Assembly (NCBI GenBank): GCA_025351545.1 | Contig: JANXVQ010000353.1 | Span: 1-27,885, forward strand | Direction: 5' to 3' | Source: Spirosoma sp. | GTDB lineage: Bacteria > Bacteroidota > Bacteroidia > Cytophagales > Spirosomataceae | Length of the DNA: 27,885 nt | Shown: one piece after another, positions 1 through 7,786 of the stretch | Position numbering within the stretch: the first letter of the stretch is position 1 | How the letters are laid out: each line of letters opens with the position of its first letter | Notes under the pieces: generated by a model | The model's database searches: none | What the model was told of the DNA's origin: nothing | The model's input: the letters and a program-made list of their open reading frames with translations, nothing else | Made by a program: the position numbers and the translations under genes

Positions 1-225
1 CCCCGTGTTCGTGACTTCAAAGGCATTAGCGATAAAGGGTTCGACGGCCACGGAAACTATACCTTCGGTGTGCAGGAACAAATTATCTTCCCTGAGATTA
101 GCATTGACAAAGTAGCCCGCATTTCGGGGATGGACATCACATTTGTGACGACTGCCAACACTGATAATGAGAGTTACGAGTTGCTGAAAGCAATGGTAAT
201 GCAGTTTGCTAAAAGTGGTAAATAA
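1..225 (+). CDS. rplE: 50S ribosomal protein L5 (uL5), 3' end
   Basis: This is the 3' part of the gene, 74 codons plus TAA; the 5' part lies outside the window. It is open from the first base in frame 1. The residues match the conserved C-terminal half of uL5: RVRDFKG near the start, then [16 protein letters not shown]. uL5 binds 5S rRNA and contacts the P-site tRNA in the central protuberance. It ends 23 bases before rpsN, in the usual spc-operon order, which supports the call. Confidence 0.97.
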   Translation, partial: PRVRDFKGISDKGFDGHGNYTFGVQEQIIFPEISIDKVARISGMDITFVTTANTDNESYELLKAMVMQFAKSGK

Positions 226-248
226 CAAACGATACAAAGGTTAAGATA

Positions 249-518
249 ATGGCAAAAGAATCAATAAAAGCACGGGAACGGAAACGCGAAGCGCTAGTGG
301 CTAAATACGCTGTAAAGCGGGCCGCTTTGAAAGCTGCTGGTGACTACATCGGTTTGGATAAACTGCCTAAAAACTCGTCTCCTGTTCGTCTGCATAATCG
401 GTGCAAATTAACGGGTCGTCCTCGGGGCTACATGCGCAAGTTTGGCATTTCACGGGTAACATTCCGGGAAATGGCATCAGCAGGCAAGATCCCAGGTGTA
501 ACTAAGGCAAGCTGGTAA
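249..518 (+). CDS. rpsN: 30S ribosomal protein S14 (uS14), zinc-free long form
   Basis: The product is 89 aa, the usual length of the long, zinc-independent S14. The signature [19 protein letters not shown] lies at residues 51-69, and the end reads IPGVTKASW. Only one Cys is present, so there is no CxxC zinc ribbon. uS14 assembles late in the 30S head. It lies between rplE and rpsH as in most spc operons. An AAAGG at 236-240, eight bases before the ATG, is a weak Shine-Dalgarno-like match, which is uncommon in this cluster. Confidence 0.97.
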   Translation: MAKESIKARERKREALVAKYAVKRAALKAAGDYIGLDKLPKNSSPVRLHNRCKLTGRPRGYMRKFGISRVTFREMASAGKIPGVTKASW

Positions 519-559
519 TTCCAGATTCCATTTCTAATTGCAATTCAGTTTCCGTAATT

Positions 560-591
560 TTGCGAACATTCTCAAAAAGAGACGTTTGCAA
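560..591 (+). repeat. Inverted repeat in the rpsN-rpsH spacer
   Basis: TTGCGAAC at 560-567 pairs with GTTTGCAA at 584-591 with one G-U wobble, over a 16-nt loop. No T-run follows, so it is unlikely to be a terminator. It ends 17 bases before the rpsH start and could form a hairpin in the mRNA. Function is unknown. Confidence 0.4.
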
Positions 592-608
592 GTAACGCAA
601 CACTACGA

Positions 609-1010
609 ATGAATACAGATCCAATAGCAGATTTTCTGACGCGTGTTAGAAACGCCATCCGGGCTAAGCACCGGGTTGTGGAGATACCTGCTTCAAATAT
701 AAAGAAAGAAATTACCAAAGTTTTGTACGAGAAAGGGTACATCCAGAACTACAAGTTCGACGATAACAGTACTCCTCAAGGCGTCATCAAGATTGCGCTG
801 AAGTACAATCCCACAACGAAGCAGCCTGCTATCGTTGACCTACAACGCATTAGTCGGCCAGGTCTGCGACAGTATCGGGGAGCCGATAATCTGCCGCGTA
901 TCCTGAATGGCTTAGGTGTCGCTATCATTTCGACCTCCAAAGGTGTAATGACGGATAAGGAAGCCAAGACGCTGAACGTCGGTGGAGAAGTATTATGTTA
1001 CGTATATTAA
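609..1010 (+). CDS. rpsH: 30S ribosomal protein S8 (uS8)
   Basis: The product is 133 aa, normal for S8. The C-terminal rRNA-binding half carries the family signature [20 protein letters not shown], and the start [21 protein letters not shown] is typical. uS8 binds the central domain of 16S rRNA (h21/h25) early in assembly. In E. coli it also represses the spc operon at an mRNA site near rplE, which is outside this window if conserved. No Shine-Dalgarno is seen before the ATG. The stop is 13 bases before rplF. Confidence 0.97.
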   Translation: MNTDPIADFLTRVRNAIRAKHRVVEIPASNIKKEITKVLYEKGYIQNYKFDDNSTPQGVIKIALKYNPTTKQPAIVDLQRISRPGLRQYRGADNLPRILNGLGVAIISTSKGVMTDKEAKTLNVGGEVLCYVY

Positions 1011-1023
1011 TCCGAACTGAACG

Positions 1024-1581
1024 ATGTCACGTATAGGTAAGAAACCCATAGCCCTGCCCAGCAACGTTACGTTGTCTGTCGACGAACTAAACGTCGTAAC
1101 GGTAATAGGGCCTAAAGGAACCTTGACCCAATTGGTTAATCCGGACATTTCGGTAGCAATTGAAGAAGGTAATGTTCAAGTATCACGCCCTACCGAGCAG
1201 AAACGCCATAAAGCACTACACGGCTTATACCGTTCGTTGTTAAGCAATATGGTAAAAGGTGTGAGCGAAGGCTTTAAACTCGATCTCGAAGTAATTGGGG
1301 TTGGTTATAAAGCTTCTGTTGTTAACAACATTCTCGAATTGCAACTTGGCTATTCACACAATGTGTATCTAGCCGTTCCAACCGAAATTAAGGTAACAGC
1401 CGTAACGGAGAAAGGTCAGAACCCCAAAGTATATTTGGAAGGTTCGGATAAGCAACTTCTTGGTGATGTAGCAGCTAAAATTCGCTCGCTCCGTAAAGTT
1501 GAACCTTATAAAGGAAAGGGTATTCGCTTCATTGGAGAACAAGTTCGCCGGAAAGCTGGTAAGTCCTCGTCTAAGAAATAA
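1024..1581 (+). CDS. rplF: 50S ribosomal protein L6 (uL6)
   Basis: The product is 185 aa, the family length. It starts MSRIGKKPIALP and has two repeated alpha/beta modules, about residues 10-82 and 83-160. The C-terminal signature PYKGKGI is at 161-167, and a short Lys/Ser-rich tail follows. uL6 binds 23S rRNA near the sarcin-ricin loop at the factor-binding site. It follows rpsH by 13 bases and precedes rplR by 108 bases. That spacer is long for this operon and holds an inverted repeat. Confidence 0.97.
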   Translation: MSRIGKKPIALPSNVTLSVDELNVVTVIGPKGTLTQLVNPDISVAIEEGNVQVSRPTEQKRHKALHGLYRSLLSNMVKGVSEGFKLDLEVIGVGYKASVVNNILELQLGYSHNVYLAVPTEIKVTAVTEKGQNPKVYLEGSDKQLLGDVAAKIRSLRKVEPYKGKGIRFIGEQVRRKAGKSSSKK

Positions 1582-1589
1582 GGTTGGGT

Positions 1590-1640
1590 GTTTGACGTTT
1601 GATGATCGAGATTTTATCGCGATTAAATATCAAACGTCAA
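1590..1640 (+). repeat. Heptamer-based inverted repeat in the rplF-rplR spacer
   Basis: TTGACGTTTGAT at 1592-1603 is perfectly repeated in reverse complement, ATCAAACGTCAA, at 1629-1640, with a 25-nt loop. The left arm is made of 7-nt units: GTTTGAC at 1590 and GTTTGAT at 1597. No poly-T follows, and the downstream genes clearly belong to the same operon, so a full terminator is unlikely. It could fold in the mRNA. Similar elements lie at 5857-5911, 8784-8843 and 19813-19861. Confidence 0.7.
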
Positions 1641-1689
1641 GCCTCGACTATCAACTATATAAACGCCTATTTGGTCGGAATCAAATAAC

Positions 1690-2043
1690 ATGGCAACGAA
1701 TAAACAAGAAAGAAGACAGCGGATTAAGTTCGGTATCCGGGCGAAAGTATCAGGTACAGCCGAACGCCCCCGTTTATCAGTTTTTCGCTCTAACACAGCG
1801 ATCTACGCGCAACTCATCGATGACATTTCCGGCCGCACTCTTGCAGCCGCATCATCGGCCGAGCTGAAAAGCGAAGCCGAAGGTAATACTATCGACACGG
1901 CGAAGAAAGTTGGTCTGCGACTGGCTGAAAAAGCAGTTGCACAGAATATCAGCTCAGCTGTGTTCGACCGCAATGGCTACTTATATCACGGTAAAGTAAA
2001 AGCATTGGCCGATGCAGCCCGCGAGGGAGGCCTTAAGTTCTAA
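1690..2043 (+). CDS. rplR: 50S ribosomal protein L18 (uL18)
   Basis: The product is 117 aa, typical for bacterial L18. A basic N-terminus (about residues 5-20) is followed by [20 protein letters not shown] at 26-45, the family core. uL18 binds 5S rRNA with uL5 and helps dock it on the 50S subunit. The ATG at 1690 gives the standard N-terminus [17 protein letters not shown]. The stop is only three bases before the rpsE start, so the two genes are probably translationally coupled. Confidence 0.97.
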   Translation: MATNKQERRQRIKFGIRAKVSGTAERPRLSVFRSNTAIYAQLIDDISGRTLAAASSAELKSEAEGNTIDTAKKVGLRLAEKAVAQNISSAVFDRNGYLYHGKVKALADAAREGGLKF

Positions 2044-2046
2044 GCA

Positions 2047-2565
2047 ATGAACATCAATTCAGCAAGACCGACAAAATTCAACGAAGCCGACCTTAAGGAA
2101 AAGGTTGTAGCCATCAACCGTGTAGCGAAGGTGGTAAAAGGTGGTCGACGGTTCAGTTTCTCGGCAATTGTCGTCGTTGGCGACGGTAACGGTGTCGTTG
2201 GATACGGATTGGGTAAGGCCAATGAAGTAACGGACGCGATAGCCAAAGGAGTAGAAGACGCCAAGAAGAATCTGGTACAGATCCCACTTCTGAAGCGCAC
2301 AGTTCCTCACGAAATGGAAGGTAAATTTAGCGGTGGCTTTGTCCTGCTAAAACCAGCCGCTCCGGGTACAGGTGTAATCGCTGGTGGTGCTATGCGGGCC
2401 GTTCTTGAATCGGCTGGTATTCATGATATCCTGGCGAAATCTAAGGGTTCATCAAATCCTCACAATGTAGTAAAGGCTACACTTGTTGCCCTACTAAAAA
2501 TGCGGTTACCACATCAGGTAGCTTTCCAGCGTCAGATAAGTTTGGCAAAAGTATTTAACGGTTAA
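2047..2565 (+). CDS. rpsE: 30S ribosomal protein S5 (uS5)
   Basis: The product is 172 aa. The N-terminal S5 RNA-binding domain (about residues 18-80) contains [20 protein letters not shown] and [10 protein letters not shown]. The C-terminal domain (about 90-160) contains [20 protein letters not shown] and NPHNVVKAT. uS5 sits at the mRNA entry tunnel and affects decoding fidelity. It begins three bases after the rplR stop. Confidence 0.97.
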   Translation: MNINSARPTKFNEADLKEKVVAINRVAKVVKGGRRFSFSAIVVVGDGNGVVGYGLGKANEVTDAIAKGVEDAKKNLVQIPLLKRTVPHEMEGKFSGGFVLLKPAAPGTGVIAGGAMRAVLESAGIHDILAKSKGSSNPHNVVKATLVALLKMRLPHQVAFQRQISLAKVFNG

Positions 2566-2569
2566 CAAA

Positions 2570-2575
2570 AAGGAG
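2570..2575 (+). promoter_or_regulatory. Shine-Dalgarno-like site before rpmD
   Basis: AAGGAG lies eight bases before the rpmD ATG, an almost perfect match to a Shine-Dalgarno core. Most other starts in this cluster (rpsH, rplF, secY, rpsK, rplQ) have none, as expected for Bacteroidota, so this one stands out. Whether it is used is unknown. Confidence 0.5.
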
Positions 2576-2583
2576 CAAAAGAC

Positions 2584-2763
2584 ATGGCACGAGTACGCAT
2601 TACGCAGGTCAGCAGCACCATTAAACGACCGCTATCTCAAAAAAATGCAATCAAGTCACTAGGCTTGGGCAAAATAAACCGCAGCGTCGAACTGGAATAC
2701 AACGACGCGCTGAAAGGTGCAATCAATAAGGTGAAGCATCTGGTGAAGGTTGAAGAAATTTAA
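2584..2763 (+). CDS. rpmD: 50S ribosomal protein L30 (uL30)
   Basis: This short gene encodes 59 aa, the normal size of bacterial L30. The product starts MARVRITQVSSTIKRP and contains NAIKSLGLGKINRSVE, matching the family pattern of a short beta strand followed by a conserved helix with the LGL turn. uL30 is a small non-essential protein of the 50S subunit. It lies 18 bases after rpsE, with an AAGGAG upstream. A 185-nt spacer follows before rplO, the longest in this half of the cluster. Confidence 0.95.
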   Translation: MARVRITQVSSTIKRPLSQKNAIKSLGLGKINRSVELEYNDALKGAINKVKHLVKVEEI

Positions 2764-2764
2764 G

Positions 2765-2772
2765 TATCTTTG
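2765..2772 (+). promoter_or_regulatory. Candidate internal promoter (-7 box) before rplO
   Basis: TATCTTTG matches the Bacteroidota -7 consensus TAnnTTTG exactly and begins one base after the rpmD stop. A TTG at 2750-2752 is closer than the usual -33 spacing, so the upstream element is weak. If used, transcription would start near 2779 and give rplO-secY-map and the downstream genes a separate, structured leader. Confidence 0.45.
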
Positions 2773-2773
2773 C

Positions 2774-2838
2774 GATTCTTTTGGTTTTCAGGCTGTCGTA
2801 ACCGAGAGTTAGGGCAATACCGAAGGACCAAAAGAATC
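2774..2838 (+). repeat. Inverted repeat, first hairpin of the rplO leader
   Basis: GATTCTTTTGGT at 2774-2785 has a perfect reverse complement, ACCAAAAGAATC, at 2827-2838. The 41-nt interior also has short self-complementary parts. No terminator T-run follows directly. It lies just after the TATCTTTG box and may be part of a regulatory leader for rplO and secY. Confidence 0.6.
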
Positions 2839-2870
2839 ATCTTTTTATCACTAAATAAGGGTAGATGCAG

Positions 2871-2919
2871 AAAGATAAACGATAAACGAATTCAGTTTTA
2901 ACACTGATTCACTATCTTT
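2871..2919 (+). repeat. Inverted repeat, second hairpin of the rplO leader
   Basis: The outer arms AAAGATA (2871-2877) and TATCTTT (2913-2919) enclose the inner arms GAATTCAG (2888-2895) and CTGATTC (2904-2910), which pair with one bulged T. It ends 29 bases before the rplO ATG. With the hairpin at 2774-2838 it fills most of the 185-nt spacer. Confidence 0.45.
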
Positions 2920-2948
2920 TGTTTTACTCTTTTCTCCCAACAAATAAC

Positions 2949-3425
2949 ATGAATTTAAGCAACCTTAGACCGGCAAAAGGTTCCGTCAGAGAGCGCAAGC
3001 GAGTCGGACGCGGGCAGGGATCAGGTATGGGCGGAACGTCCACACGTGGCCACAAAGGAGCGCAGTCACGCTCAGGTTATAGCCGTAAAATACACTTTGA
3101 AGGTGGTCAAATGCCCTTACAACGTCGTGTTCCAAAATTTGGCTTTAAAAACATTAACCGCGTCGAGTACAAGCCTCTAAATTTGGATTCGATTCAAGCA
3201 CTAGTTGACGAAACCAAAGCTACCATAGTTGACATGGCTTTTCTGCTCCAGCATGGACTGGTCAGTAGAAAAGATCTTGTTAAAGTATTAAGCCGTGGCG
3301 AACTGACAGCTGCTATTGAAATTCACGCCCACGCTTTCTCAAGCAGCGCGAAAGAAGCTATCGAGAAAGCTGGCGGGAAAGCCATTGTGTCCGCCAAACA
3401 AGCAAAAGAGGAAGCAGCTAATTAA
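2949..3425 (+). CDS. rplO: 50S ribosomal protein L15 (uL15)
   Basis: The product is 158 aa. The start at 2949 (MNLSNLRPAKGSVRERKR) is chosen because it matches the family N-terminus; the reading frame stays open ten codons upstream to an ATG at 2919, but that extension overlaps the second leader hairpin and is not L15-like. The Gly/Arg-rich rRNA-binding segment RVGRGQGSGMGGTSTRGHKG lies at about residues 18-37. The globular C-terminal domain follows from about residue 70. uL15 is a late-assembling 50S protein. It precedes secY by 32 bases. Confidence 0.96.
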   Translation: MNLSNLRPAKGSVRERKRVGRGQGSGMGGTSTRGHKGAQSRSGYSRKIHFEGGQMPLQRRVPKFGFKNINRVEYKPLNLDSIQALVDETKATIVDMAFLLQHGLVSRKDLVKVLSRGELTAAIEIHAHAFSSSAKEAIEKAGGKAIVSAKQAKEEAAN

Positions 3426-3457
3426 GTTGTAAGCAAGGTAACGACCGACCTACTTTT

Positions 3458-4777
3458 ATGAATCGACTCATCACCACGTTTAAGAATATTTTTGCAATTG
3501 ACGAGTTGCGGGGTCGAATCCTGAACACGTTGTTGTTTATAACAGCGTTTCGTCTTGGCTCGGCCATTGTACTACCTGGCGTTGATCCTAACAAATTAAA
3601 TCTTAATCCTCAGGGATTGCTTGGTTTGTTAGACACCTTTTTAGGTGGAGCGTTTAGCAAAGCGTCGATCTTCGCACTGGGAATCATGCCGTATATATCG
3701 GCTTCGATTGCTATTCAGCTACTTACGCTGGCATTACCCTACTTCCAGAAAATGCAGAAGGAGGGTGAGTCAGGACGTAAACGACTGAATCAAATTACAC
3801 GGGTGCTTACGATTGGCGTAACAGCAGTTCAAGCTATTACCTATGTTCGCACAACGATTCCGCAGGAAGCATTACTGATTGATCGGGGCTTGTTCACGAT
3901 TTCGTCTCTGTTTATTCTTACAGCTGGCACCATTTTCTGTATGTGGCTTGGTGAGCGGATTACAGATAAAGGAATTGGTAACGGTATCTCAATGATTATT
4001 ATGATTGGGATCGTATCAAGGCTTCCAGGTGCTATTTACGGAGAAGCTCTATCGCGTGGTACGGGCGGCAGTTTGATTTTTGTCTTGGAGCTAGTGGGCC
4101 TGTTTTTTGTAATTATGGGCGCTGTTGTCCTGACACAAGCAGTCCGACGTATTCCAATTCAATATGCTAAACAGGTTATTGGGAATAAAGTTGTTGGCGG
4201 TCAACGTCAGTACCTACCCTTAAAACTGAATGCAGCCGGTGTAATGCCGATCATTTTCGCTCAGGCATTAATGTTTATACCGACATACGTGGCAGGTTTG
4301 TTTGCGGAAAAAAGTGATTTTGCTGCTAGTGTCCAGAACGCTTTTCAAAGCTATACGACTTGGCAATACAATCTGTTGTTTTCCCTGCTGATTATCATCT
4401 TTACGTTTTTCTACACGGCTATTTCTGTCAACCCTGTTCAGATTGCCGACGATATGAAACGTAGTGGCGGATTTATTCCGGGCGTTAAGCCAGGTATTCA
4501 GACTTCAGAATACATCGGTACTGTGTTGGATCGTATTACCTTACCGGGTGCAATTATGCTTGCCATCGTGGCTATTCTACCGGCTATTGCCAATTTATTG
4601 GGTATGACCAGTGGTTTTGCGCAATTCTTCGGTGGAACATCACTGCTCATTATGGTCGGCGTAGTACTCGATACTTTACAACAAGTTGAAAGCTATCTAT
4701 TAATGCGTCGGTATGAAGGTTTGATGAAATCAGGCCGCGTTCAAGGACGTACCAATAGTGAGACAGTAGCCGCCTAA
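3458..4777 (+). CDS. secY: Preprotein translocase subunit SecY
   Basis: The product is 439 aa, normal for SecY, the channel of the SecYEG translocon in the inner membrane. Ten hydrophobic segments can be traced, starting with TM1 at about 20-38. Family motifs include GIMPYISASIAIQLL (TM2 region), RKRLNQITR, GNGISMIIMIGI, the cytosolic loop around QRQYLPLKLNAAGVMPIIFA, and the C-terminal QQVESYLLMRRYEGLMKSGRV. It lies between rplO and map; adk is absent here. The stop is five bases before the first possible map start. Confidence 0.97.
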   Translation: MNRLITTFKNIFAIDELRGRILNTLLFITAFRLGSAIVLPGVDPNKLNLNPQGLLGLLDTFLGGAFSKASIFALGIMPYISASIAIQLLTLALPYFQKMQKEGESGRKRLNQITRVLTIGVTAVQAITYVRTTIPQEALLIDRGLFTISSLFILTAGTIFCMWLGERITDKGIGNGISMIIMIGIVSRLPGAIYGEALSRGTGGSLIFVLELVGLFFVIMGAVVLTQAVRRIPIQYAKQVIGNKVVGGQRQYLPLKLNAAGVMPIIFAQALMFIPTYVAGLFAEKSDFAASVQNAFQSYTTWQYNLLFSLLIIIFTFFYTAISVNPVQIADDMKRSGGFIPGVKPGIQTSEYIGTVLDRITLPGAIMLAIVAILPAIANLLGMTSGFAQFFGGTSLLIMVGVVLDTLQQVESYLLMRRYEGLMKSGRVQGRTNSETVAA

Positions 4778-4782
4778 TTGAC

Positions 4783-5622
4783 ATGAGTAGTTCCGATAAG
4801 AAGGATAAAATGATTTATTTCAGAAGCGATGAAGAAATCGCTCTGATCAAAATCAGTGCCCAAGTGCTCGGAAAAGCTCATGCTGAGGTAGCAAAGCTTA
4901 TCCGACCTGGTATCGCCACAAAGGAACTGGATAAAGTTGCCGAAACGTTTATTAAGGATAATGGAGGCATTCCATCGTTCCTGGGATATAATAAGTTTCC
5001 GGCTTCTCTCTGTATCTCGGTTAACGACGTAGTTGTGCATGGGTTTCCAAGCCGCTACGAACTCCGAGACGGTGATATCATCTCGATTGATTGTGGTGTA
5101 AAGCTGAATGGTTATCATAGTGACAGCGCCTATACTTACCCAATTGGAGAAGTTAGTCCGGCTGTTCGTCGATTACTAACCCGTACAAAAGAATCGTTGT
5201 ATATCGGTTTAGGAAAAGCGATAGAGGGAAATAGGGTTGGCGATATTGGTTACGCTATTCAGACATACACAGAGAGTTTTGGGTATTCGGTAGTTCGGGA
5301 ATTAGTTGGACATGGTGTAGGTCAAGATTTGCACGAAGCGCCTGAAGTACCGAATTATGGCAAACGCGGACAGGGACCTAAGCTTAAAGAAGGCATGATT
5401 TTGGCGATTGAGCCAATGATTAATTTCGGTAAGAAAGGCATTGTACAGGAGCGTGATGGCTGGACAATTCGGACGGTTGATCGAAAACCCTCGGCTCATT
5501 TTGAACATACGGTAGCCGTGCGAAAAGGAAAGCCCGAAATTCTGACAACCTTTGAATACATAGAAGCAGTTACCGCGAATACAAGCCTGATGATTGAAAC
5601 ACAGGAATTGATAGCGGCTTAA
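4783..5622 (+). CDS. map: Methionine aminopeptidase, type I
   Basis: The product is 279 aa from the first ATG. It removes the initiator methionine from nascent proteins. The five metal ligands of the pita-bread fold are visible: D103 (SIDCGV), D114 (HSDSAY), H177 (GHGVGQ), E210 (AIEPM) and E241 (HFEHTVAV). H86 in VVHGFP is the conserved substrate-site His. A second ATG at 4810 gives [14 protein letters not shown], closer to typical MAP-I N-termini, and is preceded by AAGAAGGAT. The first nine residues (MSSSDKKDK) are not conserved-looking, so the true start may be 4810. infA follows after seven bases. Confidence 0.96.
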   Translation: MSSSDKKDKMIYFRSDEEIALIKISAQVLGKAHAEVAKLIRPGIATKELDKVAETFIKDNGGIPSFLGYNKFPASLCISVNDVVVHGFPSRYELRDGDIISIDCGVKLNGYHSDSAYTYPIGEVSPAVRRLLTRTKESLYIGLGKAIEGNRVGDIGYAIQTYTESFGYSVVRELVGHGVGQDLHEAPEVPNYGKRGQGPKLKEGMILAIEPMINFGKKGIVQERDGWTIRTVDRKPSAHFEHTVAVRKGKPEILTTFEYIEAVTANTSLMIETQELIAA

Positions 5623-5629
5623 AGCAAAC

Positions 5630-5848
5630 ATGGCAAAGCAGAATTCTATAGAACAGGACGGTGTGATTTTGGAAGCATTATCGAATGCAATGTTCCGGGT
5701 AGAACTGGCAAACAAGCACGAAGTAATCGCTCACATCTCCGGCAAAATGCGGATGAACTACATCAAAATTTTGCCGGGAGATCGCGTAAAATTGGAAATG
5801 TCGCCTTACGATTTGAGCAAGGCGCGAATTGTGTATCGGTACAAATGA
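5630..5848 (+). CDS. infA: Translation initiation factor IF-1
   Basis: The product is 72 aa, the exact family length. It is a single S1-like OB-fold with the signature [24 protein letters not shown] in the second half. IF-1 binds the 30S A site during initiation together with IF-2 and IF-3. It lies seven bases after map and 70 bases before rpmJ. The map-infA-rpmJ order is common in the spc/alpha cluster. The intervening spacer holds an inverted repeat. Confidence 0.97.
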   Translation: MAKQNSIEQDGVILEALSNAMFRVELANKHEVIAHISGKMRMNYIKILPGDRVKLEMSPYDLSKARIVYRYK

Positions 5849-5850
5849 AT

Positions 5851-5911
5851 TACGAATTACGTTTTACGATTTCTAGGTCGTATGCCGTAATTCAGACATT
5901 GTAAAACGTAA
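5851..5911 (+). repeat. Heptamer-based inverted repeat in the infA-rpmJ spacer
   Basis: TTACGTTTTAC at 5857-5867 has a perfect reverse complement, GTAAAACGTAA, at 5901-5911, over a 33-nt loop. The left side is three consecutive 7-nt units at 5851, 5858 and 5865: TACGAAT, TACGTTT and TACGATT. It starts three bases after the infA stop and ends seven bases before rpmJ. There is no T-run. The architecture matches the element at 8784-8843. Confidence 0.7.
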
Positions 5912-5918
5912 GTCGAAA

Positions 5919-6035
5919 ATGAAAGTTAAAGCGTCAATCAAGAAGCGCAGTGTAGACTGCATCGTGATCCGTCGGAAGGGAAAGCTCTACGTGATCAACA
6001 AAAAGAATCCCCGTTATAAACAAAGACAAGGCTAA
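5919..6035 (+). CDS. rpmJ: 50S ribosomal protein L36 (bL36), zinc-free form
   Basis: This very short gene encodes 38 aa, the standard L36 length. It starts [11 protein letters not shown] and ends NPRYKQRQG, as in the family. The classical zinc ligands (Cys at 11, 14, 27 and His at 33) are replaced except for C14: S11, N27 and Y33 are seen. It is therefore a zinc-independent variant. bL36 is a small 23S rRNA-binding protein of the 50S subunit. rpsM begins two bases after its stop, so coupling is likely. Confidence 0.95.
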   Translation: MKVKASIKKRSVDCIVIRRKGKLYVINKKNPRYKQRQG

Positions 6036-6037
6036 GT

Positions 6038-6415
6038 ATGGCACGTATTGCAGGTGTTGATATTCCAGACAAAAAGCGTGGCGAAATTGCGTTGACATAC
6101 ATTTTCGGTATTGGACGCAGCCGCGCAAAGAAAATTCTGACCGATGCTGGTATCAGCGTTGATAAGAAAGCCAGCGAATGGTCGGACGATGAAGCGAGCG
6201 CCGTTCGTAACGCGATCTCGAACGAGTACAAGGTTGAAGGTCAGTTGCGCTCAGAAGTGCAGTTGAGCATCAAACGGTTAATGGACATCGGTTGCTACCG
6301 GGGTCTGCGGCACCGTAAAGGTCTGCCGGTTCGTGGTCAGCATACGAAGAACAACTCTCGTACCCGAAAAGGTAAGCGGAAGACAGTTGCTAATAAGAAG
6401 AAAGTAACGAAATAA
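6038..6415 (+). CDS. rpsM: 30S ribosomal protein S13 (uS13)
   Basis: The product is 125 aa. It starts [34 protein letters not shown], with the helix-two-turn-helix region at about residues 15-60. The basic C-terminus carries the signature [24 protein letters not shown]. uS13 contacts the P-site tRNA and bridges to the 50S subunit through uL5. It starts two bases after rpmJ, the usual start of the alpha-operon block in this arrangement. Confidence 0.97.
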   Translation: MARIAGVDIPDKKRGEIALTYIFGIGRSRAKKILTDAGISVDKKASEWSDDEASAVRNAISNEYKVEGQLRSEVQLSIKRLMDIGCYRGLRHRKGLPVRGQHTKNNSRTRKGKRKTVANKKKVTK

Positions 6416-6429
6416 TTAATCGGTCGCTC

Positions 6430-6508
6430 ATCGTCATACGGACCATTTGTGGTTGCTCAGTGTTTGCACTGGATAACAAGTAATGATAACCGGTGACACA
6501 TTGACGAT
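6430..6508 (+). repeat. Nested short inverted repeats in the rpsM-rpsK spacer
   Basis: ATCGTCA at 6430-6436 pairs with TGACGAT at 6502-6508, and inside them CAGTG (6458-6462) pairs with CACTG (6467-6471) over a four-base loop. The 105-nt spacer holds no gene. The short arms could partly be chance, so confidence is low. Confidence 0.3.
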
Positions 6509-6520
6509 TACCTACAAACA

Positions 6521-6916
6521 ATGGCTCAAGCAAAACGCAAAGACAAAGCGAAAAAGCGGGTGGTAATTGTTGAACCTGTTGGTCAGGTACATATACGGGC
6601 CACATTCAACAATATTATCATTTCGATCACCAACATGAACGGCCAGGTTATCTCCTGGGCATCGGCGGGTAAAATGGGCTTTCGTGGCTCAAAGAAAAAT
6701 ACCCCCTATGCTGCGCAAACTGCCGCTTCTAACTGTGCTGCCGTTGCCCACGATTTGGGTATGCGCAAAGCAGAAGTGTTTGTGAAAGGTCCAGGATCAG
6801 GCCGTGAGTCGGCAATCCGTACCATTCAAAATTCCGGTATCGAAGTTACTACGATCCGGGATATTACCCCGTTGCCGCACAATGGTTGTCGGCCACCAAA
6901 ACGTCGTCGCGTATAA
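6521..6916 (+). CDS. rpsK: 30S ribosomal protein S11 (uS11)
   Basis: The product is 131 aa. The start region is basic ([12 protein letters not shown]), the middle reads [43 protein letters not shown], and the end reads [18 protein letters not shown], the family signature. uS11 forms part of the 30S platform and the mRNA exit channel. It is separated from rpsM by 105 bases and from rpsD by 79 bases, so these genes are less tightly packed than in many operons. Confidence 0.97.
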   Translation: MAQAKRKDKAKKRVVIVEPVGQVHIRATFNNIIISITNMNGQVISWASAGKMGFRGSKKNTPYAAQTAASNCAAVAHDLGMRKAEVFVKGPGSGRESAIRTIQNSGIEVTTIRDITPLPHNGCRPPKRRRV

Positions 6917-6928
6917 ATTGCGGATGGC

Positions 6929-6985
6929 ATGAATAGGGACAGGCGACATTTAGTTGTGTCTGTTCATTGTTTCACAATTATTCAT
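6929..6985 (+). repeat. Inverted repeat in the rpsK-rpsD spacer
   Basis: ATGAAT (6929-6934) pairs with ATTCAT (6980-6985), and inside it GGACAG (6937-6942) pairs with CTGTTC (6960-6965) with one G-U wobble. It ends ten bases before rpsD. Arms are short, so this is a tentative mRNA hairpin. Confidence 0.3.
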
Positions 6986-6995
6986 TCATTGAAGA

Positions 6996-7601
6996 ATGGC
7001 ACGTTACACAGGCCCCAAGGCCAAAATTTCGCGTAAGTTCGGTGAGCCAATCATGGGCCCGAGCAAAGCGCTTCAGAAAAAAAATTACGGACCGGGTATG
7101 CACGGTCGGGGTCGCAAACGGAAACAATCCGAATATGCCCTCCAACTATTGGAAAAGCAGAAAGTGAAATACACCTATGGCATTCTGGAACGCCAGTTCC
7201 GTGCTTTATTCCACCGAGCACAAGTTCGGTCAGGAATTACTGGTGAAAACCTACTCAAATTGTGCGAAGCCCGTTTAGACAATACTGTCTATCGTTTAGG
7301 CATCGCAACATCGCGTCGGGCTGCTCGCCAATTGGTATCGCACAAGCACATCATTGTTGATGGCGAAGTGGTAAACATCCCTTCGTATTCTCTGAAGCCT
7401 GGTCAATTGATCGGTGTTCGTGAAAAATCGAAATCACTGGAAGCTGTGGCGTCGAGTTTATCGGCCCGCAACACCAAGCGGTACAATTGGGTTGAGTGGG
7501 ATAGTCAGGAATTGATTGGTAAATTTATTAGCTACCCAGAACGCGACCAAATTCCAGAGAACTTCAACGAGCAGGCCATCGTCGAATTGTATTCGAAGTA
7601 A
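6996..7601 (+). CDS. rpsD: 30S ribosomal protein S4 (uS4), zinc-free form
   Basis: The product is 201 aa. The N-terminal domain starts [19 protein letters not shown] and lacks the Cys zinc cluster found in some homologues. The S4 RNA-binding domain (about residues 91-150) contains [20 protein letters not shown] and the pattern [17 protein letters not shown]. uS4 nucleates 30S assembly on 16S rRNA. In E. coli it represses the alpha operon through an mRNA pseudoknot. Here the 185-nt spacer after it, before rpoA, contains several hairpins that could be regulatory. Confidence 0.97.
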   Translation: MARYTGPKAKISRKFGEPIMGPSKALQKKNYGPGMHGRGRKRKQSEYALQLLEKQKVKYTYGILERQFRALFHRAQVRSGITGENLLKLCEARLDNTVYRLGIATSRRAARQLVSHKHIIVDGEVVNIPSYSLKPGQLIGVREKSKSLEAVASSLSARNTKRYNWVEWDSQELIGKFISYPERDQIPENFNEQAIVELYSK

Positions 7602-7612
7602 TTTATTGGGTT

Positions 7613-7749
7613 GGCAGATGCCATTATTGGCTTCTGCCGCCTTTCTATAGTTTACGGTTAAGGGGCGATCGGTTCTCGGTTGGAGGCAATAACCCGCAAG
7701 AATACAAATAACCGAAGACCTGAAAACCGTAAGCACTATTTCAGTCTTC
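7613..7749 (+). repeat. Cluster of hairpins in the rpsD-rpoA spacer
   Basis: The 185-nt spacer holds no gene but three inverted repeats. GGCAGA (7613-7618) pairs with TCTGCC (7633-7638), with GCCA/TGGC inside and a TTAT loop. TTACGGTT (7652-7659) pairs with AACCGTAA (7725-7732). GAAGACcTGAAA (7714-7725) pairs with TTTCAGTCTTC (7739-7749). The last two touch and overlap, so they are alternative or competing folds. This could be a leader controlling rpoA-rplQ, but no known motif is recognised. Confidence 0.5.
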
Positions 7750-7786
7750 ACGCCAAGGCAGAGAACTGCTGTAAAATACGAAACGT

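Noticed and set aside
1499..1867. Open frame overlapping the rplF end and the rplR start
   Set aside because: It runs through two clear ribosomal genes in another frame and its product is not protein-family-like.
2919..2948. Ten-codon N-terminal extension of L15
   Set aside because: The extension overlaps a leader hairpin and is absent from the L15 pattern; the start at 2949 fits the family.
4774..5118. Minus-strand open frame inside map
   Set aside because: It is antisense to the conserved metallopeptidase domain and shows no recognisable motif; a shadow of map.
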